Shown: positions 7,922-17,035, numbered from the stretch's first letter. The stretch is DNA of 64,000 nucleotides from Brevibacillus_H ginsengisoli (GCF_050113715.1 NZ_JBNJQR010000002.1:310001-374000); one strand, 5' to 3'. Notes: a model not told the origin generated them from the letters alone. Numbers and translations: made by a program.

Positions 7922-9055
7922 TTATGAACTCAGATTGGAATGATCGATTCTGCTCTTTACTACGATCTGAATCTGGAGATTTGGGTAGATTTGTCGCCAG
8001 TTTTTCTTCATGTTTTTCCATTCCTGGGGGTGCTCCCGATGGATGACCTCTCCGATGCCTAATAAATCCAAGTTGTTCTTTTGGGAATACCGGATCAAGT
8101 CCTGATTTTGTAGCGTAATTCTTGAATTCAATTGTTCCTCCCACTTTGTCAATTGGTTCGATGTTATTTTCTCTCCGCATTGTACCTCGACAATATCAAA
8201 TTCAGGTAGCATCTCCATGGTAATCGTTGGGTGATTGTCCTGAAGCTTGCTTGTGATCTTGGTGTGATTACGCACGTTTTCAAAGGTAGCATAATCATTT
8301 CCTGTACCGCAGGGCAGTATCTCAACAGCGCTTTTCGCTTCGTTAATTGCGCGGACATACGCTTTGGTTTTTACCACATCCATCAAGGAAAATAGCTTGT
8401 CATCTTTGAATGTGAACACACCTAATGAACGCAAAGACTCTTTAGAAGTCTTGGGCAGTTTGAATAGCTCGACAGCGGGAATCGTTAGCGTCTTGTACTT
8501 ATTGGTCAACGCTTCACCAACCTGCATGAGGGTGACTCGTCGGGTGTTCGCAGTTGAATGTTGTGCTTCTTCAAGCCCTCTTAAACCAATGGAAATATAG
8601 GACTGCTGGGGGATAGAAGCGCGGAAAATGTCAGAGGCTTTACCGTTTGCGATGAACACATTCATGGTATTGCGAAAATGGCGAAGTCGAATGAGCGTGT
8701 CAAAATTTTTTCGGAGCCCTTCCTGTGCCATTTTCTTGCTGAAAATGATCGCGTTGACATGACCCCAAATCAAATGACGAGAGGAGCTGTTCCGTAAATT
8801 GCGAGCGGCTTCAAAAATCGAATGCCCAGTAGAGGTCAAATAAATCGACTTCCCGCTTAAACCAGCCGGCCCCCCTTGACTCTGTGATTTCAAATCAGAT
8901 ATTTCGACGGTTAAGCGTACGAGATTATTCTTTTCTTGATCTACCGCAATGGTATGGATAATGGCAACGGAATTCAATTCTTGTCTTCCCCAGCATCCGG
9001 TGAGTAAGACGGTCAGCATCAGATTCAGGATGAGAAAGAGAAATCGTATTGGCAT
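7922..9055 (-). CDS. gerAC: Germination receptor lipoprotein, Ger(x)C family
   Basis: A 377-residue lipoprotein, the C subunit of a GerA-type nutrient receptor in the spore inner membrane. The N-terminus has a hydrophobic run and the lipobox LTGC followed by WGRQELN, a hallmark of Ger(x)C proteins. A central RHLIWGHVNAIIFS and the late KKNWRQIYPNLQIQIVV also fit. It is the third gene of a gerAA-gerAB-gerAC operon on the minus strand, 13 bases after gerAB. Forespore (sigma-G) expression is expected from family knowledge; which germinant it senses cannot be told. Confidence 0.93.
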   Translation of the reverse strand: MPIRFLFLILNLMLTVLLTGCWGRQELNSVAIIHTIAVDQEKNNLVRLTVEISDLKSQSQGGPAGLSGKSIYLTSTGHSIFEAARNLRNSSSRHLIWGHVNAIIFSKKMAQEGLRKNFDTLIRLRHFRNTMNVFIANGKASDIFRASIPQQSYISIGLRGLEEAQHSTANTRRVTLMQVGEALTNKYKTLTIPAVELFKLPKTSKESLRSLGVFTFKDDKLFSLMDVVKTKAYVRAINEAKSAVEILPCGTGNDYATFENVRNHTKITSKLQDNHPTITMEMLPEFDIVEVQCGEKITSNQLTKWEEQLNSRITLQNQDLIRYSQKNNLDLLGIGEVIHREHPQEWKNMKKNWRQIYPNLQIQIVVKSRIDHSNLSS

Positions 9056-9068
9056 ATTGTACTCCTCA

Positions 9069-10163
9069 TCAAGTGGGTTTCTTGATCAGCTTTTTCCGAA
9101 GTATGGCTAGTAAAAGCAAGGCTGACGGAATACCGATTTGAAACAGGGCGAAATACCAGGCATTCTGTGAATAAATCGTACTGATTTGGATAAAATTCGG
9201 CACTTTCCACTTGGTGATCACGATCATGGCCAAGGCGATCGGCAGGATGACCACTCGATAATTTTTCAGCTGCAAGGCTGTTGATATCCCATAAACTGCA
9301 CCAAAGAAATAACTTGTAAACTTGACGTATACTCCAAGAATCCATATCGCCACTACCAAAATATCGATTCGATCGAGGATATTCGCAATATTGATGTCTT
9401 GAATGAGGGTAAATGTCGGGTACGTTAGTGTCGAAGTAGTTTCAGCTCCAAAATCCATTATGGAGGCAACGACGGAGGCACATATAAAAATGGTTGACCA
9501 CCCCATGCTCATCATGAGATATTTCTGTGTGTTTTGATCTTTGCGTACGTGATTGGTGATCATCAGAATAATCATAATGTCACCGAAGAGAGTCTCTGTT
9601 TCAAGCATTCCCTTTAATGGTTTGACGACTCCGTTCTCCAATACAGGTAACAAATTTTCAGGATGATATTGATTTAATAAAAGACAGAATACGAGCAAAT
9701 AGATGCCAAATACAATGGGGAAAATAATCTCAGATACACGAGCGAACACTTCTAATCCGTGAAACGCTGTAAAGGAAGCCAGGATCATACCAATCGTCAC
9801 ATAGACATAAAACGGGGTGGTCGGTTCAACGGTAATTAACAGAAATTCCGTAAATTCACGTAAAACCCACGTACATAAATCGATAAAATAAAGAATAAAG
9901 ACGAAATTGAGGAGCCCCCCTATAAAGCGCCCCAGTAGAATTCGGTTTATCTCCATCAGATTTTTGCCTGGAAATTGTTTCTCCAGCCAAAGAATGACAA
10001 GTGCATTGATCATGCCAAAGAATCCGGCAATCAAGACGACATACCAACCATCCCTGTTCGCTGTGGATGTAACAGCCTTGGGAATATACAGAATAGGAGA
10101 GGCGATGGCGATTACCGTGATGAGGCTGACAAACTGCTTATTTGAGATGACTTCCTTACCCAA
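9069..10163 (-). CDS. gerAB: Germination permease, GerAB/APC-like family
   Basis: A 364-residue integral membrane protein with about ten transmembrane segments, the B subunit of the GerA-type receptor. It belongs to the endospore germination permease family, distantly related to amino-acid permeases, and is thought to hold the germinant-binding pocket. The start KEVISNKQFVSLITV and the central TPFYVYVTIGMILASF segment fit. It sits between gerAA and gerAC with very short gaps. Confidence 0.93.
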   Translation of the reverse strand: MGKEVISNKQFVSLITVIAIASPILYIPKAVTSTANRDGWYVVLIAGFFGMINALVILWLEKQFPGKNLMEINRILLGRFIGGLLNFVFILYFIDLCTWVLREFTEFLLITVEPTTPFYVYVTIGMILASFTAFHGLEVFARVSEIIFPIVFGIYLLVFCLLLNQYHPENLLPVLENGVVKPLKGMLETETLFGDIMIILMITNHVRKDQNTQKYLMMSMGWSTIFICASVVASIMDFGAETTSTLTYPTFTLIQDINIANILDRIDILVVAIWILGVYVKFTSYFFGAVYGISTALQLKNYRVVILPIALAMIVITKWKVPNFIQISTIYSQNAWYFALFQIGIPSALLLLAILRKKLIKKPT

Positions 10164-10196
10164 GTAGTCCCACCACCTTACATGGAAAGAATCATA

Positions 10197-11633
10197 TTAT
10201 TCACGAAAACGAACATCATCTTCAACGCGAAAAATTGACGGACGCTTTTTATTCAAAAAATGGGGACGGCGGATGAAAATGTCTGTGCTGTTATACATGC
10301 TGTACGGAGCAAGCGGAGAAAAGTAGGGAATCCCAAAAGAGCGTAAGGATACTAAGTGAACAAGCAATAAAATGCCTGCCGTGATGATCCCGACATAGCC
10401 AAGAAGTCCCCCCATGATAATGATCACGAAACGAAGCATGCGAATAGCGTATGCTCCTGTATTGGTTGGGAGCGTAAACGAACAGATACCTGTAAACGCG
10501 ACGAGGATAACCGTAACAGGAGAAACGATTCCCGCTTGTACGGCTGCTTGTCCGAGAACAAGTGCTCCCACGATGCTAACCGCAGATCCTACCTGTCTCG
10601 GAAGGCGAATTCCCGCTTCCCGAAGAATCTCAAAAGCACCCTCCATGAGTAAAACTTCGACAAGGGTCGGGTACGGAACAGGCTCATGTCCTTGAGCAAT
10701 ACTCATGAGGAGCGTCGTAGGCAAAAACTCATGATGGAATGTTATGGTAGCGACAAAAAAGGCTGGCAAATATAACGTAACAAATCCACAAAAAAAACGA
10801 AGTAACCGTAATGCGGAAGCAAGGTAATAACGCCAATAGTAGTCTTCGCTTACTTGGAACGTCTGTAGAAACAGATAGGGAACCATCAGTGTCATGGGTA
10901 CGCCATTTAGCATGATGGCCACACGACCTTCTAGCAACGCTCCAACCACTCGATCAGGTCGTTCCGTCGATTCTATCAATGGGAATAATGTCCATCGGTT
11001 GTCCGTAATCCATTCTTCTATATATTGAATGTCTAACACAGCTTCATATGGGATACGTTTAAGGCGATTGTGTACCTCTTGCAGAATTTTCTCGTTGACA
11101 ATCCCTTTCATCGATAATACGGCAACTTTGTTATGTGTAATCGTCCCTAGTTGAAGGTATTCAACAGTGAGCAAGGGGGATGGACAGTGAAAGCGAACCA
11201 GGGCTATATTATTTTTCATCGACTCGTTAAATCCGTCATGTGGGCCTTTAATGCTGACCTCATTATCTGGTTCGTTTACGGATCGCGTGTTGACCGCATT
11301 TGTGTCATAGGATAAAGCGGTTGTCATCCCATCGAACAGCGTAATTGTATTCCCTTTAATGATTTCGTCTACGATTTCTTTTATTGTATGCAGTTGTTTG
11401 GTAGGGACCACTTCAATTAATTGATCCGACTGTTTTTGCCTCGATTGCAAAGGTATTTTTTTTAGAAATTGACCGGGGTCTGCCATTCCTGAAAGGTAGA
11501 CGATCGTAAAGGAATCGCTCTCGTTAAGCTGAATGGATTGGATAACGATATCCTGAGTAAAGTTAAAGGCTATTTTAATCGCGTGGACATTGTCCTTGAC
11601 GGATGGTTGAATAGTTGGTTCGGAGGAAGGCAT
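10197..11633 (-). CDS. gerAA: Germination receptor subunit A
   Basis: A 478-residue GerAA family protein: a large soluble N-terminal domain followed by four or five membrane segments. The signature ESTERPDRVVGALLEGRVAI, the PYPTLVEVLLMEGAFEILRE segment and RLPRQVGSAVSIVGALVLGQAAV are all present. Recent work on the family suggests the A subunits oligomerise into a germinant-gated ion channel. The upstream in-frame ATG at 11693 gives 498 residues but lacks an RBS; 11633 has GAAAGGG about 8 bases upstream. It is the first gene of the operon. Confidence 0.92.
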   Translation of the reverse strand: MPSSEPTIQPSVKDNVHAIKIAFNFTQDIVIQSIQLNESDSFTIVYLSGMADPGQFLKKIPLQSRQKQSDQLIEVVPTKQLHTIKEIVDEIIKGNTITLFDGMTTALSYDTNAVNTRSVNEPDNEVSIKGPHDGFNESMKNNIALVRFHCPSPLLTVEYLQLGTITHNKVAVLSMKGIVNEKILQEVHNRLKRIPYEAVLDIQYIEEWITDNRWTLFPLIESTERPDRVVGALLEGRVAIMLNGVPMTLMVPYLFLQTFQVSEDYYWRYYLASALRLLRFFCGFVTLYLPAFFVATITFHHEFLPTTLLMSIAQGHEPVPYPTLVEVLLMEGAFEILREAGIRLPRQVGSAVSIVGALVLGQAAVQAGIVSPVTVILVAFTGICSFTLPTNTGAYAIRMLRFVIIIMGGLLGYVGIITAGILLLVHLVSLRSFGIPYFSPLAPYSMYNSTDIFIRRPHFLNKKRPSIFRVEDDVRFRE

Positions 11634-11752
11634 AGAATCAACCCTTTCATGGAAGGTATTATTTCCCAAGATCGAGTTATTATTCCACTTCATGCATAGA
11701 ACAAGGTTTACTAGAAAAAATAGATAGTAAAGTTGGATTCAAAAGGTGAAGG

Positions 11753-11974
11753 ATGATGAAACCTTACGTTTGGATGAATGTGGTATCACTCCTATGGGTG
11801 TTGTTTTTGATGAAAGTTCTTCCGGAGAGTGATTATCTTCGAGAGCATGAAAATGATTTATGGCTGTATGCGTATATCGTTGTGGGTGTGACTTTGCCAA
11901 TTCTCGTCATGATCTACGTCGTGGACAGAATTGCTCGTCGCAGTGAAAAACAGGAAATAAAAAAACAAACCTGA
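11753..11974 (+). CDS. Small membrane protein, 73 residues
   Basis: Two hydrophobic helices (about residues 5-24 and 38-58) separated by an acidic loop (PESDYLREHEND), ending in a basic tail. I do not recognise the family. The RBS is AGGTGAAGG directly before a double ATG, so either ATG (11753 or 11756) may be used. It is divergent from the gerA operon and its stop codon lies inside the terminator hairpin. Confidence 0.65.
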   Translation: MMKPYVWMNVVSLLWVLFLMKVLPESDYLREHENDLWLYAYIVVGVTLPILVMIYVVDRIARRSEKQEIKKQT

Positions 11975-11999
11975 AGTGAGTTTCAGGTTTGTTTTATTT
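11956..11999. terminator. Bidirectional terminator between the small membrane protein and cheW
   Basis: ACAAACCTGAA pairs with TTCAGGTTTGT, flanked by A and T tracts. It resembles the 7825-7867 terminator, and both flank the gerA region. Confidence 0.85.
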
Positions 12000-12003
12000 C
12001 TGT

Positions 12004-12450
12004 TTACAGATCACCAATGACATTATCCACTAAGTAAGGAAGATCAAGCAGAATGATCATTCGTTCACCAAGTTTGGCAATCCCGTAAATGAAACCAGAA
12101 TGAAACATGGATGGGTTCTGGATCGATGAGCTTGGAATATCGACAATGTCCGTTGCTTCTTCTACAATAAATCCAACGTCTTTCCCCTCAATGTTTACCA
12201 CGATGAAGCGTGTAGCATCTGTCATGACGGTAGAGTTTCCGTTTAAAATTTGCTTTAGATCGACGACGGGAATCACATTACCCCGAAGATTTATCACACC
12301 TTCTACATACGGATTTTGTCTGGGGACGGAAGTGATGGCTTGCGCTCTTTCAATGGAGACGACTTCCATGACGGAAATCGAATATTCCTCATGATCAATT
12401 CGGAAAATAACTTCTTTTTGGCTGACACTTGTTTTATTCACGGAACTCAC
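12004..12450 (-). CDS. Chemotaxis adaptor CheW-like protein
   Basis: A 148-residue single-domain CheW protein, which bridges chemoreceptors and the CheA kinase. Typical segments are FRIDHEEYSISVMEVVSIER, GVINLRGNVIPVVDLK and MIILLDLPYLV. No receiver domain is attached, so it is CheW rather than CheV. Translation starts at GTG 12450 or GTG 12441; no strong RBS resolves this. No other chemotaxis gene is nearby, so it may be an orphan adaptor. Confidence 0.9.
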   Translation of the reverse strand: MSSVNKTSVSQKEVIFRIDHEEYSISVMEVVSIERAQAITSVPRQNPYVEGVINLRGNVIPVVDLKQILNGNSTVMTDATRFIVVNIEGKDVGFIVEEATDIVDIPSSSIQNPSMFHSGFIYGIAKLGERMIILLDLPYLVDNVIGDL

Positions 12451-12664
12451 CCGATCTCTTTTGTTTGATTTTACATAATTTAGAATTTTATCATATCAGG
12501 AATTCATTCAATAAACTAGCACATACAATAAGCTGATTGACAAATTTTTATCGATACAATGGAAAACTCATGGAAATATCATTGCAATTCTGCTTCTTGA
12601 ATAGTTAAATTAGTAGGTAATTATCTAAGGTATCATCGGGTGTTGACTAAAGGAGACTGTGGTT

Positions 12665-13456
12665 ATGAAGATTGCCTTTTTTGATTCTGGATTAGGTGGT
12701 TTAACTGTCCTGCGCGAGGCTGTGAAGTTGTTGCCTCACGAAGAGTATTACTATTTTGCGGATTCATTGCATGTTCCTTATGGTCCGAAGCCCAAGGAGG
12801 AAGTAAGGGAATATATATTTCAAGCTGTCGATAAGCTTTCACAAATGGGAATTAAGGCCTTGGTAGTGGCTTGCAATACAGCGACGAGCATTGCGGTTAA
12901 TGAGTTAAGACAAACATGCAATTTTCCGGTTATCGGCATTGAGCCAGCGGTGAAGCCGGCGGTCGAACGATTCAGAGAATCAGGCCAAAGAGTGCTGGTA
13001 CTCGCCACGTTACTTACTTTGCAGGAGCCAAAGTTTCATGAGCTTGTTCGTCGTGTGGATGACGAAAATATCGTGGATTATTTGCCATTTCCTGAGTTGG
13101 TCGAGCATTGTGAGAATTTACAATATCATGATGACATTATCCTGCCGCTACTTAAAAATAAACTGACTTCCTACGACATGAGTCAATATGGTGTCATCGT
13201 ATTAGGCTGTACGCACTTCCCGTTCTATAAATGGCACCTGAAAAAAATACTGCCGAACAACATCGAAATCATTGACGGCAGTGTGGGAACCACCAAACGA
13301 TTAAAGCAAGTGCTTGAGGAGAATAGCTTGTTACGTGAACAGACAAATCAAGAACCTACTCAGATCACTTATCTGTCGTCACTCGACGATGGGGGCGAGC
13401 AGAAGCGGATGGAGCGGGCGATGAATTATCTTATCCATGCTGAGATGAACGCCTAA
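12665..13456 (+). CDS. murI: Glutamate racemase
   Basis: A 263-residue Asp/Glu racemase that makes D-glutamate for peptidoglycan in the cytoplasm. The N-terminal FFDSGLGGLTVLRE and the two catalytic cysteines, Cys70 in VVACNTATS and Cys182 in LGCTHFPFYK, are all present. AAAGGAGA ends 8 bases before ATG 12665; the in-frame GTG at 12659 is too close. It could be the only copy or a second (RacE-type) one. Confidence 0.93.
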   Translation: MKIAFFDSGLGGLTVLREAVKLLPHEEYYYFADSLHVPYGPKPKEEVREYIFQAVDKLSQMGIKALVVACNTATSIAVNELRQTCNFPVIGIEPAVKPAVERFRESGQRVLVLATLLTLQEPKFHELVRRVDDENIVDYLPFPELVEHCENLQYHDDIILPLLKNKLTSYDMSQYGVIVLGCTHFPFYKWHLKKILPNNIEIIDGSVGTTKRLKQVLEENSLLREQTNQEPTQITYLSSLDDGGEQKRMERAMNYLIHAEMNA

Positions 13457-13485
13457 AGCAAGGTTCTATAACGGTTAAATGGATC

Positions 13486-13516
13486 AAAAGGTTGCTTCGT
13501 GGTGAAGCAACCTTTA
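13486..13516. terminator. Hairpin between murI and cls
   Basis: AAAGGTTGCTTC pairs with GAAGCAACCTTT over 12 bp. The T tract is short on either side, so termination efficiency is uncertain, but it lies exactly between two converging genes. Confidence 0.65.
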
Positions 13517-13549
13517 ATACGTTACTCATTATCCGCACAAATCTCGTAA

Positions 13550-14992
13550 CTAGAAAATAGGTGACAAAAGTCTTGCGAGTGACTCGAAAAACCGCGTGAG
13601 CAGCGAACGTTTTTGGTACGCTTCCAAGGTCAGTTCTTGGCAATGCGTCAAGTCGTTCATGAAAATCTCAGCCAATTCTTCTGCAGTCGAACTGTCGTAG
13701 ATGAACGCATTGGTTTCAAAATTCAGCTTAAAGCTGCGAATATCCGCATTTGCGGTTCCCACCGTGGCGATTTTATTGTCAACGACCATCGTTTTGGCGT
13801 GTAGAAAACCTTTTTGATAGAGATAGCATTTGACGCCATTATTCAAGAGATAACCCAGATAGGTAGAGGAAGCCCAATAAACTAATCGGTGGTCTGCTTT
13901 ATAGGGAAACATGATTTTGACGTCGACTCCAGAGAGAACAGCTGTTCGCAGAGCGGTGAGGAAGCTATCATCTGGAATGAAATAGGGAGTTTGCAAATAG
14001 ATCGTTTGACGGGCGGAATAGATCATTTTCAGATAGCTGTTGCGAATTTGCTGCCGATCGGAATTCGGTCCGCTGGATACAATTTGCATGCCGACTGTCC
14101 CCTGGTGCTCCATTATCGGGAAATAGTCAGGAGTTGGCGACAATCGATTGGAGTTAGCCAGATTCCAATCAAGGAAGAAACGCGTCTGCATGGTGACTAA
14201 CGCGCTGCCTTCGATCTTCAGATGGGTATCTCTCCAGTGACCAAAGTATTTGTTTTTGCCCAAATACTCATCGCCAACATTAAATCCTCCGAGAAAACCG
14301 ATTTTTCCATCAATAACTACGATTTTTCGGTGATTTCGGAAGTTTAGCCTTATGTTTAGATAGGGAATCTTGGACGGGAAAAAAGCGGCTACCTGCCCAC
14401 CTGCCGCTTGCAGCGGGGTGAAAAATTGTCTAGAAAGCCTGGAAGAACCAATCGCATCGTACAAAACTCGCACCTCAACGCCTTCCTTCGCCTTTCTGGT
14501 GAGCGCTTGGGTAACTTGCTGTCCCAAGGAATCATCTCTAAAAATGTAATACATAAGGTGAATGTGATGCTTGGCTTCCTCAATGCAGCGGAGCAGTTCC
14601 GTGAATTTTTTGGTTCCTTCCGTATAAATTTTCACCTGGTTATTCTGAGTAAATAAAGCGTGGTCATTCATGAGATTCATGTAAATCATATTTTGATAAT
14701 AAGGCATGGAAGGGTCGTTAAACGTTAGTCCGTCTTTCTCGATCAACTCGGTTTGTTCGAGTACCCACGAATGAAGGAGAGAAAACTCCTCTTCCTTAAT
14801 TTTATAAATTCGACGCTTGCTCAGGTTTTGCCCCAGGATCAGATACAGCACGAAGCCAATACCAGGCAAGAAGAGCAACACCATTAACCACGCCCAAGTA
14901 GTGGCAATGTTTTTTCGTTCGAGAAAAATCAAGACACCAGCCATGAGCAGGTTGATGACAGATACAGATACGAAGATATTTTGAAAGTGCAT
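13550..14992 (-). CDS. cls: Cardiolipin synthase
   Basis: A 480-residue phospholipase-D superfamily enzyme that condenses two phosphatidylglycerols into cardiolipin at the membrane. Two N-terminal transmembrane segments are followed by two HKD motifs: NFRNHRKIVVIDGKIGFLGG and FLHAKTMVVDNKIATVGTAN. Length matches the ClsA type. The RBS GGAGG lies upstream of ATG 14992. It converges with murI. Confidence 0.94.
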   Translation of the reverse strand: MHFQNIFVSVSVINLLMAGVLIFLERKNIATTWAWLMVLLFLPGIGFVLYLILGQNLSKRRIYKIKEEEFSLLHSWVLEQTELIEKDGLTFNDPSMPYYQNMIYMNLMNDHALFTQNNQVKIYTEGTKKFTELLRCIEEAKHHIHLMYYIFRDDSLGQQVTQALTRKAKEGVEVRVLYDAIGSSRLSRQFFTPLQAAGGQVAAFFPSKIPYLNIRLNFRNHRKIVVIDGKIGFLGGFNVGDEYLGKNKYFGHWRDTHLKIEGSALVTMQTRFFLDWNLANSNRLSPTPDYFPIMEHQGTVGMQIVSSGPNSDRQQIRNSYLKMIYSARQTIYLQTPYFIPDDSFLTALRTAVLSGVDVKIMFPYKADHRLVYWASSTYLGYLLNNGVKCYLYQKGFLHAKTMVVDNKIATVGTANADIRSFKLNFETNAFIYDSSTAEELAEIFMNDLTHCQELTLEAYQKRSLLTRFFESLARLLSPIF

Positions 14993-15156
14993 AAAAAAAT
15001 AGCCTCCGGGATTTTTTCTTTTGATGAGGTTAGAACTTTTTTAGGCTCAAAGGTTGAGGAATGGTAGTAACGAAGAATAAATGTAGGTTCTTCTTACAAG
15101 GATTATAACAAGTTCTCAGCATTATCGCTCCAACAAAGTGAAAAGCTGAACAGTTG

Positions 15157-15177
15157 GTTAATAAATAGTTTATTAAC
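15157..15177. promoter_or_regulatory. Perfect inverted repeat, likely operator
   Basis: GTTAATAAA and TTTATTAAC are perfect 9-bp arms separated by TAG. The site lies about 20 bases upstream of a strong -35 element, where an activator or repressor of the MFS leader transcript could bind. Confidence 0.55.
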
Positions 15178-15197
15178 AAAGTAAAATCCGTCAGCTA

Positions 15198-15227
15198 TTG
15201 ACAATAAACGAAATGCTGGATTATATT
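15198..15227 (+). promoter_or_regulatory. Strong sigma-A promoter of the MFS leader transcript
   Basis: TTGACA at 15198-15203 and TATATT at 15222-15227 with an 18-base spacer (17 if TTATAT is used). It would start transcription about 55 bases before the leader peptide ORF. Confidence 0.75.
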
Positions 15228-15290
15228 TTAACTTATGCAGATGGAATTTATTCCAGTTCACTGTGTCTATCAGAAGGGGGTTAGAAGATC

Positions 15291-15425
15291 ATGGACTTTG
15301 TATGGGATGAAATCAAAAGCCTTGCAACAGGCAAAAGATTCAACATGAACTCAATAGAGCACGCAAATTCCGAGCGTCTTTCCCTTTTTGGATTGTTTTC
15401 ATCCGGCTGCTTAATCGTAACCTGA
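15291..15425 (+). CDS. Leader peptide ORF, 44 codons, upstream of the MFS exporter
   Basis: ATG 15291 follows a strong AGAAGGGGG Shine-Dalgarno and opens 44 codons ending TGA at 15425. The peptide begins MDFVWDEIKSLATGKRF and ends GLFSSGCLIVT. It lies just downstream of a strong promoter and about 50 bases before the first of three terminator-type hairpins. This layout is typical of leader peptides that sense ribosome stalling and control a downstream resistance gene. A small secreted or modified peptide is an alternative reading, but no maturation genes are nearby. Confidence 0.55.
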   Translation: MDFVWDEIKSLATGKRFNMNSIEHANSERLSLFGLFSSGCLIVT

Positions 15426-15473
15426 GTAGCTTGTTTGAAAGCAGTGAAGTGGGTACCTGTTGACCATACAGTG

Positions 15474-15578
15474 AAGACGTCGGGTTAACCGATGTTTTTT
15501 TATGAATAAAAAAGATGTCGGTGTTGGTCGACGTCTGGTTATAATGGGAGACGTCGATCTAAATCGGCGTCTTTTTTT
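15474..15578 (+). promoter_or_regulatory. Tandem attenuator with interchangeable stems
   Basis: Three consecutive hairpins share the core GACGTCGG or its complement. Hairpin I is ACGTCGG/CCGATGT (15477-15495) followed by seven T. Hairpin II is GATGTCG/CGACGTC (15514-15535). Hairpin III is GACGTCGAT/ATCGGCGTC (15550-15571) followed by seven T. Every left arm can pair with every later right arm, so terminator and antiterminator forms compete. Together with the upstream leader ORF this looks like transcription attenuation of the MFS gene. Confidence 0.7.
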
Positions 15579-15675
15579 AGTCGGTCGGTAATTCGACAGA
15601 GATGTAGGCTAAGGGTACCTCATCGGCTCCAATGATCTGTTCATTGATGGAACTAAACCAAGGGAGGAGAAGAAC

Positions 15676-15801
15676 ATGGTTCATGATAGAAGTATCGAAG
15701 GGTTAAAAGATGAGAAAAGAGTGAAAAGGAGAGGATATCATGTCAGCAAGTACACCTGCTGCAACTGCTGCGAAAGCATCGATGGGGGACTTATTCCGTA
15801 A
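15676..15801 (+). CDS. Cys-rich small ORF overlapping the MFS start
   Basis: ATG 15676 lies 5 bases after a strong GGGAGGAGAAG and opens 41 codons. The ORF overlaps the first 62 bases of the MFS gene in another frame. The peptide is basic in its first half and has a CCNCC cluster near the end. Its translation would unwind the RBS of the MFS gene (AAAGGAGA at 15724), so it may act in translational coupling, or be a second sensory leader. No homologue is recognised. Confidence 0.4.
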   Translation: MVHDRSIEGLKDEKRVKRRGYHVSKYTCCNCCESIDGGLIP

Positions 15802-16993
15802 TCGTGTAATTCGGACCATCTTATTATCTACATTTTTTCTGCAAATCGGAATCTGGGTGAGAAACTATTCAATCCTACTTTATGTGATGGATCGAACACA
15901 TGAAGATCCAGTGGCCGTATCACTAATTTCAGTGGCTGAATTTGCGCCAATCTTCCTGTTTTCCTTCATCGGCGGAACTTTTGCGGATCGTTGGCGGCCC
16001 AAGAGAACAATGGTATGGTGCGACGTATTCAGCGCGGTATCCATCTTCTTCGTGTTGTTGACTTTGGTTTTCGGAAGCTGGAAAGCCGTCTTCTTCGCAA
16101 CGCTGTTTTCATCCATTCTGTCACAGTTTTCCCAGCCGGCGGGAATGAAGCTGTTCAAGCTGCATGTGTCAACCGAGCTGATGCAGATGGGGATGTCCAT
16201 GTACCAGACGATCTTTGCCCTCTTTATGATTTTGGGACCCATTATCGGGACGTTCGTTTTCAACCATTACGGAATTCAAGTGGCCATTGCCATTACAGGT
16301 TTCGCATTCTTGTTGTCTGCCGCAATCCTCTTACTATTGCCCCCTGACTACGATATCGAGGAAAAACAAGAGAAAACCACATTATGGCAAGAGATGAAGG
16401 ATGGTTTCCGTTACGTATTGGACAGTCGGGCGTTATTGTGTCTGGGTGGTTGCTTCGCTGCTGCCGGTTCTGCGCTTGGCTTTACACAACCGTTAACAAT
16501 ATTCCTCGTGACCGAGCGACTCGGATTGCCGAAAGAACAGCTGCAATGGTTAATGGCGGCGTTTGGAATTGCGATGATTATTGGCGGAGGTCTGACTATG
16601 GGGCTTTCTAAAAAGGTGGAGCCACAGAAACTCTTGATTTTAGGCATGGGAGTCAACGCGATAGGCTTTATCGCGTTGGGATTGTCGACTCATCTGTGGT
16701 TAACACTACTTATCGAGTTTATTTGTGGGCTGGTGATGCCATGCATCCATATTGGAATCAACACCTTGATTTTGCAAAACACGGAGACTGAGTTCGTAGG
16801 GCGTGTCAACGGGATTTTAACCCCACTCTTTATGGGTGCTATGGTACTGACGATGACTAATGCGGGATGGCTGAAACAGAGCTTTTCGCTGGTCTGGATG
16901 TTTGAGGTTGCCAGTGTGTTGTTTATTATTGGGGCGCTGGTTATCGTACCTTTACTGAAAAAGCCGTTAGCTGTACAAGAGCAAACCAAATAG
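15740..16993 (+). CDS. MFS transporter, MFS_3/macrolide-efflux-like
   Basis: A 417-residue permease with 12 predicted transmembrane segments. The loop 2-3 signature is GGTFADRWRPKRTMVWCD, as in the MFS_3 group that holds Mef-type macrolide exporters and the enterochelin exporter EntS. It probably exports a hydrophobic drug or metabolite from the membrane. RBS AAAGGAGA is well placed. The unusual leader with a small ORF and attenuators supports drug-inducible expression (inference). Confidence 0.88.
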   Translation: MSASTPAATAAKASMGDLFRNRVIRTILLSTFFLQIGIWVRNYSILLYVMDRTHEDPVAVSLISVAEFAPIFLFSFIGGTFADRWRPKRTMVWCDVFSAVSIFFVLLTLVFGSWKAVFFATLFSSILSQFSQPAGMKLFKLHVSTELMQMGMSMYQTIFALFMILGPIIGTFVFNHYGIQVAIAITGFAFLLSAAILLLLPPDYDIEEKQEKTTLWQEMKDGFRYVLDSRALLCLGGCFAAAGSALGFTQPLTIFLVTERLGLPKEQLQWLMAAFGIAMIIGGGLTMGLSKKVEPQKLLILGMGVNAIGFIALGLSTHLWLTLLIEFICGLVMPCIHIGINTLILQNTETEFVGRVNGILTPLFMGAMVLTMTNAGWLKQSFSLVWMFEVASVLFIIGALVIVPLLKKPLAVQEQTK

Positions 16994-17035
16994 AATTCAT
17001 AACATAATCATCAAGTTATGAAACCATCACTTCCA

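Noticed and set aside
15540..15545. TATAAT between attenuator hairpins II and III as a second promoter
   Set aside because: No acceptable -35 element lies at 16-18 bases upstream; the upstream TTGACA/TATATT promoter is far stronger.
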